Shown: positions 35,135-44,061 of the stretch, piece after piece
Numbering within the stretch: the stretch's first letter is position 1
Layout of the letters: each line of letters begins with the position of its first letter
The notes under the pieces: generated by a model
Databases searched by the model: none
Told to the model about the DNA's origin: nothing
Seen by the model: the letters and a program-made list of their open reading frames with translations, nothing else
NCBI RefSeq assembly: GCF_017676365.1
Contig: NZ_JADKMA010000016.1
Span: forward strand, 1 to 62,791
Reading direction: 5' to 3'
DNA from: Streptomyces oryzae
GTDB lineage: Bacteria > Actinomycetota > Actinomycetes > Streptomycetales > Streptomycetaceae
Length of the DNA: 62,791 bases
Position numbers and translations under genes: made by a program

Positions 35135-35770
35135 ATGACCCCGGGAGCAGTCGGCCGGCCACGCGACGCGGCCCGCGAGGAAGCCCTGCTGGACGCCGTG
35201 ATCGAACTGCTGGACGAGGTCGGTTACGACGGGCTGACCATCGCGGCGGTGGCCCAGCGCGCCCACGCCAGCAAGGCGACCGTCTACCGGCGCTGGCCCT
35301 CCAAGGAGGACCTGCTGTGCGCCGCGCTGCTCCACGTCACCCGCGACGCCGTGCCGGTGCCCGACACCGGCAGCCTCGCCTCCGACCTGCGCGAGATGCT
35401 GCTGCACAGCGCCCGCGCCATGGCCGAGCACCGGCCCCGGATCGCCGCGATCATGGCCGCCGTCGTCACCCGCCGCGACCTGGCTGCCACCTTCGACCAG
35501 GTCTTTCTGGAGGGGCGCCGCGCCGCTGCCCGGAGCATCTACGAACGCGCGCTCGGCAGGGGCGAGTTCGCCCAGGGGCCCGACATCGCCCTGCTGATCG
35601 AGGCGGCACCGGCGCTGCTGCTCCAGCGAGCCCTCTACCAGCCGGACGAGCCGCTCGACGCGGCCTTCGTCGACCGGATCGTCGGCGGTCTCGTCCTCCC
35701 GGCGCTCGGCGCCTCCCCGCCCCAGCACGCAGCCCAGCACACCGCTCAGTCCACAGAGGGGACCTCATGA
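35135..35770 (+). CDS. TetR-family regulator of adjacent exporter
   Basis: The 211-residue regulator has an N-terminal helix-turn-helix (LTIAAVAQRAHASKATVYRR) and a variable ligand domain. It overlaps the MFS exporter by four bases (ATGA). The usual arrangement is that the pathway product or an intermediate binds the repressor and induces export. A repeat-rich candidate operator lies upstream. The start has GGAAGGAGG six to eight bases before the ATG. Confidence 0.92.
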   Translation: MTPGAVGRPRDAAREEALLDAVIELLDEVGYDGLTIAAVAQRAHASKATVYRRWPSKEDLLCAALLHVTRDAVPVPDTGSLASDLREMLLHSARAMAEHRPRIAAIMAAVVTRRDLAATFDQVFLEGRRAAARSIYERALGRGEFAQGPDIALLIEAAPALLLQRALYQPDEPLDAAFVDRIVGGLVLPALGASPPQHAAQHTAQSTEGTS

Positions 35771-37527
35771 CCACCGTCGCGGAACGGGACGAGCCCGGGA
35801 CCGCACCGCACCTGTCAGCCGCCACCCGACGCGGGGACCGGCACCCCTATCTCGTCGTCTGCGTCGTCCTGGTCGCCGCGGTGGTGCAGATGGTCGACGT
35901 CAGCATCATCAACGTCGCCGTCCCCGCGCTCCAGAGCGACCTGAAAGCCTCCACCTCCAGCACTCAGCTGGTCGTCGCCGGCTATCAACTGGCCTTCGCC
36001 TGCGTGCTGATCGTCTCCGGGCGGCTCGGTGACCTCATCGGCAGCCGGCGCATCTTCCTGCTGGGCATGGTCCTGTTCACCGCTGCCAGCGCGGCGTGCG
36101 GTGCGGCCACCTCACCCGGCGCGCTGGTCGCCTTCCGTATCGTCCAGGGGCTCGCCAGCGGGCTGATGTATCCGCAGGCGTACTCGGTTGTGCAGCTGCG
36201 CATCCCGGAGGAGAAGCGGCGGCAGGCGTTCGGGATGGTCGCGGCCTCGCTGGGCCTCGCGACCATTCTCGGGCCGCTCATCGGCGGGCTGTTCATCAGC
36301 TGGGACGTCGCCGGTCTCGGCTGGCGTGCCATCTTCTACGTCAATGTGCCGATCGGGCTGGCGGCCGTCACCGGGGCACTGCTGCTCCTGGACAACCGCA
36401 GGCCGCCACGCACCCGGCGGATGGACATCTCTTCGGCGCCACTGGTCGTGACCGGAATGTTCCTGCTGCTCTTCCCGCTGGTACGGGGGCGCGAACTGGG
36501 CTGGCCCGGCTGGCTGCTGTGGATGGCGGCCGCGGGCTGCGCGCTGCTGGCCGCCTTCGTGCTGCGCCAGCACAGCGCCGAGCGCGCCGGGAAGCTGCCG
36601 CTGCTCCAGCTCGGCCTCTTCCGGGACCGCGCTTTCACGGTCGGGCTGCTCGTCATCATCGTCTTCTTCGCCGGACTGCCGGTGTACGCACTGGTGTTCA
36701 CGCTGTATCTGCAGATCGGATACGGCGCCAGTGCGCTGACCGCCGGGGTGGCCACGCTCCCCTTCGCCCTGGGCACCGTGGTCGCCTCGGCACTCTCGGA
36801 GAAGGTCTCGGACCGGCTGGGCCGCTTTGCGCTGTGCGTGCCGAGCCTGGTGATGGCCTTCGGCATGGGCGCGCTGGCCTGGCAGGTGGACCGCGCCGGG
36901 GCCGAGCTGCACGCCTGGAGCTACGCCCCGATGCTGCTGGTGATCGGGTTCGGGCTCGGGCTGTTCGCACCGGTGGCGGTCGACCGGGTACTGGCGGGCA
37001 TCCACGGCCGGGACGCGGGTTCGGCCTCGGGCGCGCTGGCCACCTCGCAGCAGGTCGGCGGGGCCTTCGGAGTCGCGCTGATCGGCATGGCGTTCTTCAC
37101 CCTCGTCGGCAACGGCGCACTGCCAGCGGCCGACGCAGCGCTACGCCAGGCGCGGCCCGCACTCACCGCGCAGGGGCTGCCCGACCGCGCCGTCGACCAG
37201 CTCTCCGAGGGCTTCCGCACCTGCTTCCATGACCGCCTCACCGCGGCCGACTCGCATACGCGGCCGGAGAGCTGCCGGTCGGCGCAGCAGCAGAAGGCGA
37301 GAGGCGGCGGCGCCGCATCCGGCGGGCACGGTGGGAGCGCCGGGCACGCCGGGGGAGCCGGCAACGCCGACAAGGTCCGCGCGGAACTGACCGGCCACGT
37401 GGCACCGCGGGCCCTCTCGGACGCCTATGGGCGCGGGCTGCGCGGGACGCTGCTGATCGAGGTGGGCGTCTATCTCGTCGCGGCGCTCCTCGCGCTGCTG
37501 CTCCCGCGCGCCCGGCGCACGGAATAG
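35767..37527 (+). CDS. DHA2-type MFS drug exporter
   Basis: The 586-residue membrane protein has about 14 hydrophobic spans. Motif A is GRLGDLIGSRRIF, and the motif C region is LGLATILGPLIGGLF. It resembles EmrB/QacA-type proton antiporters in antibiotic clusters. A long Gly/His/Ala-rich loop (about 500-540) precedes the last span. It is coupled to the TetR gene and probably exports the aromatic polyketide product of this locus. Confidence 0.92.
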   Translation: MTTVAERDEPGTAPHLSAATRRGDRHPYLVVCVVLVAAVVQMVDVSIINVAVPALQSDLKASTSSTQLVVAGYQLAFACVLIVSGRLGDLIGSRRIFLLGMVLFTAASAACGAATSPGALVAFRIVQGLASGLMYPQAYSVVQLRIPEEKRRQAFGMVAASLGLATILGPLIGGLFISWDVAGLGWRAIFYVNVPIGLAAVTGALLLLDNRRPPRTRRMDISSAPLVVTGMFLLLFPLVRGRELGWPGWLLWMAAAGCALLAAFVLRQHSAERAGKLPLLQLGLFRDRAFTVGLLVIIVFFAGLPVYALVFTLYLQIGYGASALTAGVATLPFALGTVVASALSEKVSDRLGRFALCVPSLVMAFGMGALAWQVDRAGAELHAWSYAPMLLVIGFGLGLFAPVAVDRVLAGIHGRDAGSASGALATSQQVGGAFGVALIGMAFFTLVGNGALPAADAALRQARPALTAQGLPDRAVDQLSEGFRTCFHDRLTAADSHTRPESCRSAQQQKARGGGAASGGHGGSAGHAGGAGNADKVRAELTGHVAPRALSDAYGRGLRGTLLIEVGVYLVAALLALLLPRARRTE

Positions 37528-37879
37528 AACAGCCCGCTGAATGCACCGGCGCACAAATTAGCTCCCCCGTAGCCGCCCGGCGACATTACCGGTACCGGAC
37601 GGCACAACTCCGGCCAGATGCAACGGTCCTGTCACAGCTTCACACTGCAACGATCCGCAACGACCCTGTTCCGGCCCGAGGTTCCTGCGAAGTGACTGCG
37701 GGTTTCGGTGAGGTTTCCGGACGGCTTCTGTCGAATTCGCGGGCTGCGCAGGGCCGTTGCGTCCGCGCCGGGGTGACGCTCCCGCCGGCGCCGGGCCGAG
37801 CGTGACATCCCTGCAGCGCTGTGCCACCATCGAAGCACTGGGGATCAAACGCGATCAGGTGCACGGGGGATAAAGGCAC
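37528..37879. promoter_or_regulatory. Intergenic region upstream of response regulator
   Basis: This 352-base gap holds no convincing gene. It contains CCTGCGAAG at 37684-37692, shared with the salicylate synthase upstream region, and a GGGGGATAAAGG ribosome-site area just before the response regulator ATG. The promoter of the two-component system must lie here, but I cannot place -10/-35 boxes with confidence. Confidence 0.4.
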
Positions 37880-38548
37880 ATGAGCGTTCTTACTACAAGT
37901 ACGACAAGTGCAAGCGTTATCGGCACGCAGTGCTGCGACATCGTCATCGCTGACGACCACCGCTTGTTCCGGCAGGGCGTCCGGCTCCTGCTGGATGATT
38001 CAGAGTTCAACGTCGTCGCGGAATCCGGGAATTACCCGGAAACGCTCAACTGCGTCCGCGTCCACCGTCCGGACATTCTCATTCTCGACCTGAATCTGCG
38101 GGAAGAGTGGGTCATTCCCAAAATTCCGCAGCTGCTCGCGGAGTCACCACGGACCAAGGTCCTGGTGCTCACCATGCACAACGACCCGGCGTATGCGCAC
38201 GAGGCGCTCGGTGCCGGCGCCAAGGGGTACGTGTGCAAGGAGGCCACCTCCGAGGAACTGGCCTCGGCCACCAGGGCGCTGCGCGCCGGGGGCATCTATC
38301 TGGACGCGACGGTCAGCGCGGGCTTCTCGGCCCCGGCCGGCACCCAGGACCAGGGCCGCCTCACGCCCCGCGAACGCGAGGTGCTCGCGGACATCGCCGC
38401 GGGCTACACCAACCAGGAGATCGCCCGCCGGCTCTACGTCAGCCTGCGCACAGTGGAGTCCCTGCGCGCTTCCCTCCGCCGGAAGCTCGACCTGCACACC
38501 CGCGCCGAACTCAGCGAATACGCCAGGAACCATCACCTGCTGAACTGA
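37880..38548 (+). CDS. NarL/FixJ-type response regulator
   Basis: The 222-residue protein has a receiver domain (DDHRLFRQGVR; phosphoacceptor Asp in ILILDLNL; Lys in GAKGYVCKEA) and a C-terminal LuxR-type helix-turn-helix (LTPREREVLADIAAGYTNQE, IARRLYVS). The first ten codons are strikingly AT-rich for this genome (CTT ACT ACA AGT), which may aid initiation. It pairs with the sensor kinase 307 bases downstream and is a likely activator of the type II cluster. Confidence 0.92.
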   Translation: MSVLTTSTTSASVIGTQCCDIVIADDHRLFRQGVRLLLDDSEFNVVAESGNYPETLNCVRVHRPDILILDLNLREEWVIPKIPQLLAESPRTKVLVLTMHNDPAYAHEALGAGAKGYVCKEATSEELASATRALRAGGIYLDATVSAGFSAPAGTQDQGRLTPREREVLADIAAGYTNQEIARRLYVSLRTVESLRASLRRKLDLHTRAELSEYARNHHLLN

Positions 38549-38553
38549 CTCCG

Positions 38554-38644
38554 GCGACGGGCGACGGGCGACGGGCGACGGGCGACGGGCGACGGGCGAC
38601 GGGCGACGGGCGACGGGCGACGGGCGACGGGCGACGGGCGACGG
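38554..38644 (+). repeat. 13 perfect copies of GCGACGG (heptamer VNTR)
   Basis: Thirteen uninterrupted copies of GCGACGG span 91 bases, starting six bases after the response regulator stop. The unit is not a multiple of three and lies in the gap before the kinase gene. An open frame through it, reading ATGDGRR, is only a product of the repeat. A GGAGCCCGAGC-type imperfect repeat follows near 38757-38775. Confidence 0.95.
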
Positions 38645-38855
38645 ATGGCGGGGGCGGACGGCGGCCGGAATACGGGCGAAAAGTCCAGGGAATTCGGCGG
38701 ATCGGCCGGAATCAGGTGAACCAGGCGGAGACGCAGAATCGAGCTGGCTCGAGCGGAGCCCGAGCGGAGCCCGAGCCGAGCTCGATCGGGCCCAAGCGGA
38801 GCCCCTTCGGGGCCGAACGAGGAACAAGCGGGGATCAATCGGGGGGAACGGAACA

Positions 38856-39986
38856 ATGGCTACACCCGGCCGCGTCGTACGCGTAGTTCTTGCCGCAATC
38901 GTGGTCGGCTGCGGAACATTACTCCTTGCCCAGGACCTGATCTCGCCCTGGCTGTACTCATGGCTGTTCATCAGCGCCTTCATCGGCATCGCCACGCTGT
39001 TCGGACCGCTGCGCACCGGCATCGCCCAGCGCCTCTTCGACACCGTGATCGCCGTGGGCGCCGCCAGCGTCGGGCTGCTGACGAAGCCCGAAGCGCTCTT
39101 CTCGGCCCGCGGTCATCTGTCCCTGCTGCTGTGCATCGGGGTGTCGTTCGTGGCCGGCACCCTCTACCGGCACGGGAGAATCGGCCAGGTCTGGCACGCG
39201 GCGCACACCCAGGGCGTCGAGCACGCCCGCGCCGGCATTGCCAGGCATCTCCACGACGGAACGCTCCAGACACTCGTCGCCGCGCACATGGGCCTGCGCA
39301 ACGCGCTCAGGTCCCGGGACGAGAGCAAGCTGCGGGAGGCGTCGTCGCTGGCGGCGCAGTCGCTCGACGAGCAGATCCACACCCTCCGGGACCTCAGCCA
39401 CGATCTGATGCCCAGCCGGCTGGACAAGGAGGGCCTGGCCGCGGCGGTCGAGCACCTCGCGGACCAGGTCAGCCGCAGCTGGGGCCGGCCGGTCACGGTG
39501 GTGGTCGCCGGAGCACATGACACGCGTGCGGCGCCGGTCGCCGAGCTCACCGCCTACCGGGTGATCCAGGAAGCGCTGAACAACACGGTGCGGCACAGCG
39601 GTGCCGGCCGCGCCTGTGTCCGGCTCCGGCTCCACCGCTACTGCCTGCTGGCCGAGGTCCAGGACGACGGCGAGGGTTTCGACACCGACGCACCGCCGCA
39701 GCAGGGCATCGGTCTGTCGGGGATGCGGGAGCGGGTCATGCAGTGCGAAGGCAGCATCACCGTCCGCTCCCGTACCGCCGACGCCGCACTCACCGCCCGC
39801 ACGGGCGCCGACGAGACGGGCACGCCACCCGGCAGCCGGCACGGCACCACCGTACGGTTCCTGCTGCCTGCCCGGCCGGGCGGACAGCGCCCGGCCGGCC
39901 AGGCAGCGTCGGCGCCTTCATCGCCGTCGTCATCGGTAACTGCTCCGGCCTCGCCACCGGCGCCGACGGTGCAGCAAAGGTGGTGA
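38856..39986 (+). CDS. NarL-family sensor histidine kinase with TTA codon
   Basis: The 376-residue kinase has three or four N-terminal membrane spans, a HisKA_3 helix with the phospho-His in IARHLHDGTLQTL, and an HATPase domain (ALNNTVRHSGAG, DDGEGFD, GIGLSGMRERV). A Pro/Ala/Ser tail ends the protein. Codon 22 is TTA (38919-38921), very rare in such genomes and read only by the bldA tRNA, so kinase production is probably tied to development. Its partner is the upstream response regulator. Confidence 0.9.
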   Translation: MATPGRVVRVVLAAIVVGCGTLLLAQDLISPWLYSWLFISAFIGIATLFGPLRTGIAQRLFDTVIAVGAASVGLLTKPEALFSARGHLSLLLCIGVSFVAGTLYRHGRIGQVWHAAHTQGVEHARAGIARHLHDGTLQTLVAAHMGLRNALRSRDESKLREASSLAAQSLDEQIHTLRDLSHDLMPSRLDKEGLAAAVEHLADQVSRSWGRPVTVVVAGAHDTRAAPVAELTAYRVIQEALNNTVRHSGAGRACVRLRLHRYCLLAEVQDDGEGFDTDAPPQQGIGLSGMRERVMQCEGSITVRSRTADAALTARTGADETGTPPGSRHGTTVRFLLPARPGGQRPAGQAASAPSSPSSSVTAPASPPAPTVQQRW

Positions 39987-40015
39987 AGCAGGGCGCAGGG
40001 GCGTGAGTCAGGGAG

Positions 40016-41251
40016 CTACCAGCGCACCCACAGCTCCCGCAGCCCCCGGACGACCATTCCCGTCTTCCACGCCTCCTCCCCGACAGGCTTGTCCAGGCAC
40101 AGCCCGGGCAGGACGTCGAGCAGTCCGCGCAGCCCCTCCTGGAACTCCACCCGGGCGAGCTGGGCGCCGACACACCGGTGCGGTCCGTGCCCGAAGGCCA
40201 GGTGCGGACTGCCCCGGGGGAAGGAGCGGTCGAAGGAGAGCACGTGGGGGTCGGCGAAGACCTCCTCGTCCCAGTTGGCGGAGCCGAGCACCGGGACGAC
40301 CGTCTCGCCCTTGCGCACCAGGGTGCCGCCCAGCTCCACGTCCTCTTTCGCCACCCTGGTGAAGCCGCCGGTCACCAGCGATGGCACGTAACGCAGCAGC
40401 TCCTCGACGGCGGCCGGGACGCGCTCGGGGTCCTCGCGCAGCTCCTGCCACAGTCGGGGCTGCCGCAGCAGCGCGTAGCCGAAGTTGGCCAGCTGGCCCG
40501 CCGTCGTCTCGTAGCCGGCCACCAGAAGCCCTCCCGTGAAGACCACCAACTCCTGCTCGCTGAGCCGGTCGCCCTCGTCCCGTGCCCGTACCAGGGCGGT
40601 GAGCAGATCGTCGCCCGGCTGCTCGCGGCGCTGCGCGGCCTGCCCGGCCAGGAACCGGGACAGCGCCTCGCGCGCGGCGCCGATCTCCTCCCGGGTGAGG
40701 GCCGTGGTGGACAGCAGCGCATCGCACCAGGTGCGGAACCGGCCGCGGTCCTCATCCGGGATGCCGAGCAGTTCGCAGATGACAGTCACCGGCAGCGGCA
40801 GCGCGAAGTGGTGCACCAGGTCGGCGGGGCCGCCCGGGGCGTGCTCGGTGCTCATCCGCTCCAGCAGCACCCGCACGTGCCGGCGCACCTGGGGCCGCAG
40901 TTGCTCGGCCCGCCGGGCGGTGAACGCCTGGGCGACCAGCCGGCGCAGTCTGCTGTGCTCCGGCGGGTCGGAGACGAAGATCCCCACCAGAGGCGGCGGT
41001 ACGGGCTCGAACCGCGCCGCGCCCGGGGCACAGGCCGCCGCCCTGCTGAACCTCGGGTCGGCCAGCACCGTTCTGACCTCCGCGTGGCGCGTCACCAGCC
41101 ACGCCTCGCCGCCGAACGGCAGCGTCACCCGGGAGACGGGCTCGCCGGCCCGCAGCGTGGCGAACTCCGGGTCCGGTTCGAGGCGGTCGGCGGCGCGGAA
41201 GGGATAGGCGGGGGCGCTCTCTGCCCCGGAGTACGGGCAGGAGTCCGTCAT
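40016..41251 (-). CDS. Cytochrome P450 monooxygenase
   Basis: This 411-residue P450 has the I-helix LLVAGYETTAGQL, the ExxR motif in EELLRYVP and the heme loop FGHGPHRCVGAQLAR with the Cys ligand. It is the size of soluble bacterial CYP105/107-type enzymes. It overlaps the methyltransferase gene upstream by four bases, so the two are co-translated. It is a likely tailoring oxygenase of the aromatic polyketide; the exact reaction cannot be read from sequence. Confidence 0.93.
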   Translation of the reverse strand: MTDSCPYSGAESAPAYPFRAADRLEPDPEFATLRAGEPVSRVTLPFGGEAWLVTRHAEVRTVLADPRFSRAAACAPGAARFEPVPPPLVGIFVSDPPEHSRLRRLVAQAFTARRAEQLRPQVRRHVRVLLERMSTEHAPGGPADLVHHFALPLPVTVICELLGIPDEDRGRFRTWCDALLSTTALTREEIGAAREALSRFLAGQAAQRREQPGDDLLTALVRARDEGDRLSEQELVVFTGGLLVAGYETTAGQLANFGYALLRQPRLWQELREDPERVPAAVEELLRYVPSLVTGGFTRVAKEDVELGGTLVRKGETVVPVLGSANWDEEVFADPHVLSFDRSFPRGSPHLAFGHGPHRCVGAQLARVEFQEGLRGLLDVLPGLCLDKPVGEEAWKTGMVVRGLRELWVRW

Positions 41252-42039
41252 TCCGCTCCTTTCTCCCGCGAAGCCTCGCCTGGCACTGCGGCTTCGCCGG
41301 ACTCTGCCGCCTCACCGGCCATCGCCGTGAACAGGGCGAAGCTGCCCCGGGTGCGGACGGTGACCTGGTCGAAGTTCCGCTCCAGCTCCGCCTGCAGGTC
41401 CTCCAGGCTGTCGCCGGTGTTCTGCAGGATGCCGCGCGCGTTGTGATTACGGAGCACAGCACGCGCTGCCCGGCTCTGTCGCACACCGTGCGCCAGGATG
41501 GTGCTGCCGAAGACGGTGCCGCCGGGGCGCACCGCGCGGGCCACGTTCGCCAGCGCCGGCCCCTTCTCCCTCAGACTGCTGCCCGGCAGACAGTGCAGGA
41601 CCATGTTCAGCCCCGCCGAGTCGTAGGTGCGCTCCGGCACCGGCAGCGGTTCCAGCACATTGGCACGCCGTGCCTCGGGCTCCAGCCGTGCCAGCCGGCG
41701 CGAGGCGTACTCGAGGGTGTTGGGGTTCAGATCGAGCAGGGTCAGCCGCGGTGCGGCCGGGCCGGGAAAGCGGCACCGGTCCAGGAAGTACCCGGTGCCG
41801 ACCCCCACCTCCAGGTGGCGGCCTGTCACATGCCGCCGGTAGAGGCCGAGCATCTCGCGCCGCGGGCAGCGCCAGACCAGGCTGTTGGTGGCCAGCAGCA
41901 CGAGCGGATCGTAGATCCGCAGCACCCGGTCCGAGTACACCTCCTGACCGAGGAGCGCCTGCTGCTCGTCCTCGCACACGGACGACCGGCCCTCGCGGCT
42001 CGCGGACGCATCGTCGCGGCGTGCGGACACGGCGCTCAC
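41248..42039 (-). CDS. Class I SAM-dependent methyltransferase
   Basis: The 263-residue protein has the SAM motif HLEVGVGTGYFLD, acidic LLDLNPNTLEYAS and YDSAGLNMVLHCLPG. I chose the GTG at 42039, which overlaps the O-methyltransferase stop (GTGA); a second GTG three codons later is possible. It lies in a three-gene operon with the O-methyltransferase and P450. It may act on oxygen or carbon of the polyketide. Confidence 0.83.
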   Translation of the reverse strand: MSAVSARRDDASASREGRSSVCEDEQQALLGQEVYSDRVLRIYDPLVLLATNSLVWRCPRREMLGLYRRHVTGRHLEVGVGTGYFLDRCRFPGPAAPRLTLLDLNPNTLEYASRRLARLEPEARRANVLEPLPVPERTYDSAGLNMVLHCLPGSSLREKGPALANVARAVRPGGTVFGSTILAHGVRQSRAARAVLRNHNARGILQNTGDSLEDLQAELERNFDQVTVRTRGSFALFTAMAGEAAESGEAAVPGEASREKGAE

Positions 42040-43118
42040 GCCGGCTTGCGCGCGACGACCAGCGTGTCCGTGGCCGCCAGCGGGCGCTCGGTGACGGTCT
42101 CGAAGCCGGCCTTCTCCAGCCAGGAGCGGCAGTCGGCGACGGTGTACTCGCTGCCGATCGGGGACACCAGGGCCATACCGAGGCTGCCCAGCAGGCTCAG
42201 CGGCTTCTCGCACCGCGCGTCGTCGATCATGCGGTCGAAGACGAACAGCGTGCCGCCCGGCCGCAGACCGGCGAAGGCACGGTTGGCGAGGTCCTGGCGC
42301 TGCTCGAGGTTCCGGCCGTGCAGGATGTGCCCGAAGACGTAGACATCGGCGTCCGGCAGGGCGTCGGTGACGAAGTCGCCACCGCGCAGGGTGACCCGGC
42401 CCGCGACGTCACTCTTCTCGACCCGCTCGGTGAACAGCGGCTCGATCTGCGGCAGATCCAAGCAGACGGCGGTCAGTCCGGGGTGCTGCTCGGTCAGCCG
42501 CACCGACAGATCGCCGCGGGCGCCGCCGACGTCGACCAGCTTGCGGTAGCCGCTCCAGTCGACCGCCGAGGAGAGGGTCTCGGCAATCTCGTCGTTGAAG
42601 GTGTCCATGGCATCCATGAACTTTCGTGCGGCCTCCGGGCGCTGGTACAGGCCCTCGAAGAAGTTGCCGCCCGGCGGGATCTGCGGCTCGCCGGTACGCA
42701 GCAGATCGGTGAGCTTCATCCACAGCGGATACAGCGAGGCCCCGCCCATCGCGGCGAAGCCGCCCACAAAGCGGCCGCGGCCGCGCACCAGAAAGCGGTC
42801 GGCGAGCGCGCTGTTCGCATACCCGTCCGCGCTGCGCTCCAGCAGCCCGAGTGCGACCAGCGCGTCGAGAAAGTCGCCGGACACCCGGCTGTGCAGGCCG
42901 GCCTCGCGCTCGATGGCCGTGCGGTCGGCCGGCCCTTCGGCGGCGAGCACGGAGAAGAGATCCAGCTCCAGGGCGCTCATCAGTACCCGGGAGCGGTAGA
43001 AGGCCATGGCCATCTCGATGAGCGGAAGAGCGTCCGCGCTGCGGTCCGCCGAAACCGAGTTTTCCGTGGTCGGGTCCAGGGTCGGGATTTCCGAGGTTTC
43101 CCGGCTGATTTCACTCAA
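42036..43118 (-). CDS. O-methyltransferase, acetylserotonin/TcmN-type
   Basis: The 360-residue protein has a winged-helix dimer domain (LELDLFSVLAAEG) and a SAM domain (LVDVGGARGDLSVRL, GGDFVTDALPDADVYVFGH). Where related enzymes have HxWDD it reads GHILHGRNLEQR, so the catalytic His region is altered. It probably methylates a phenolic oxygen of the aromatic polyketide. First gene of the minus-strand tailoring operon. Confidence 0.87.
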   Translation of the reverse strand: MSEISRETSEIPTLDPTTENSVSADRSADALPLIEMAMAFYRSRVLMSALELDLFSVLAAEGPADRTAIEREAGLHSRVSGDFLDALVALGLLERSADGYANSALADRFLVRGRGRFVGGFAAMGGASLYPLWMKLTDLLRTGEPQIPPGGNFFEGLYQRPEAARKFMDAMDTFNDEIAETLSSAVDWSGYRKLVDVGGARGDLSVRLTEQHPGLTAVCLDLPQIEPLFTERVEKSDVAGRVTLRGGDFVTDALPDADVYVFGHILHGRNLEQRQDLANRAFAGLRPGGTLFVFDRMIDDARCEKPLSLLGSLGMALVSPIGSEYTVADCRSWLEKAGFETVTERPLAATDTLVVARKPA

Positions 43119-43325
43119 GGTCTTCTCCGTGGATGTCGCGGCGGAATGGCACGTCGGTCACGGAAACTCTCTTGAGGGCTGCCGGGAGCGGTCAAGGCGC
43201 CGGCGGCCGCCGCGCGGAAGGAGCACCGGCGGTGTACGGGCTTCCCGCCCGGCGCTGCGGCATTCCCGCAGCGCGGTACGGCCATACGACCTGGCCAGGG
43301 AACATCCGCCGAGGTTTGCTCGATT

Positions 43326-43376
43326 CCCGTACTCGAAACCTGCACTCGGAACCTGCATTCCGAAACCCGTACTCGA
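43326..43376. repeat. Direct repeats in the divergent OMT/SnoaL gap
   Basis: CCCGTACTCGA occurs at 43326-43336 and again at 43366-43376. Between them lie two further related units (GAAACCTGCACTCG, GAACCTGCATTCC). They sit 35-85 bases before the SnoaL-like gene in a divergent gap. This spacing suggests a multi-site binding region for a pathway activator. Confidence 0.55.
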
Positions 43377-43410
43377 TTTCCGTAGCGGAAACCGGCGCAA
43401 GGAGCCTTCT

Positions 43411-43839
43411 GTGACGACTGTGAATGCGACCACCGCCAAAAACCTGTGGGACGCGGTGTGGAATGCCGTGGAATCCGGTTCCCTGGAGGACCTCGACCAC
43501 CTCTTCGCCGACGACGCTCTCTTCCGTACCTCCAGCGCGGAAGGAAAGGGGAGGGAGTACGCGACAGGCGTTTTGGGGCGCCACCGTGCCGCCTATCCGG
43601 ACCTGCGCCGGGAGGTGCTGGATGTCGTGGAGTCCGCGGACGGAACGGCCGTCTGTGTCGAGGTGCTCTTCTCCGGCACCCACCAGGGCACTCTGGTCCA
43701 CCCGCAGGGCGGGCGGATCGAGCCGACCGGACGGCAGTTGCGGTGGCGTGCCGTGGACAAGGTGCGCGTCGAGAACGGCAGGATCCGCGAGTGGAGCGCC
43801 CTCTTCGACCGGCTGTCGATGCTGGAACAAGTCGGCTGA
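43411..43839 (+). CDS. SnoaL-like polyketide cyclase/hydroxylase
   Basis: The 142-residue protein has the NTF2-like fold signature of the SnoaL family: LWDAVWNAVESGSLEDLDHL, a middle YATGVLGRHRAAYPDL, and WRAVDKVRVENGRI near the end. Such proteins act as fourth-ring cyclases or cofactor-free hydroxylases in aromatic polyketide pathways. GTG start at 43411 has AAGGAG six bases upstream. It is divergent from the tailoring operon. Confidence 0.82.
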   Translation: MTTVNATTAKNLWDAVWNAVESGSLEDLDHLFADDALFRTSSAEGKGREYATGVLGRHRAAYPDLRREVLDVVESADGTAVCVEVLFSGTHQGTLVHPQGGRIEPTGRQLRWRAVDKVRVENGRIREWSALFDRLSMLEQVG

Positions 43840-44061
43840 CCGCGGCACGGGAACGGGCTTACCAGGGCACCGGGCCGGACGATAAACTGGGAGCCGGGAA
43901 TCGACACGGCGGGCGAAAACACGGTCCGGTTGGTAGTCCGGGCGCCGCGCAGCAGGCCAACGGCTGACGGTCAGTAACCTCCCTCCCAGGGTGTCCGGCT
44001 CGTCGTGCTTCCTCCCCGCGCCTCGCGGCGCGGGGGCGCACCACAACCATGGGAGGACGCT
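43840..44061 (+). promoter_or_regulatory. Structured leader before the YjdF-like gene
   Basis: The 222-base gap contains GC-rich inverted repeats, including a hairpin from CCCCGCGCC and GGCGCGGGG around 44016-44036, close to the start codon. In Firmicutes, yjdF homologues are preceded by the azaaromatic-sensing yjdF riboswitch. I cannot confirm that consensus here; the region is flagged because of the gene family and the hairpin. Confidence 0.35.

Noticed and set aside
38107..38886. Frame through the heptamer repeat encoding ATGDGRR units
   Set aside because: The repeat is open in several frames on both strands because its 21-base period has no stop. It overlaps the response regulator in the wrong frame.
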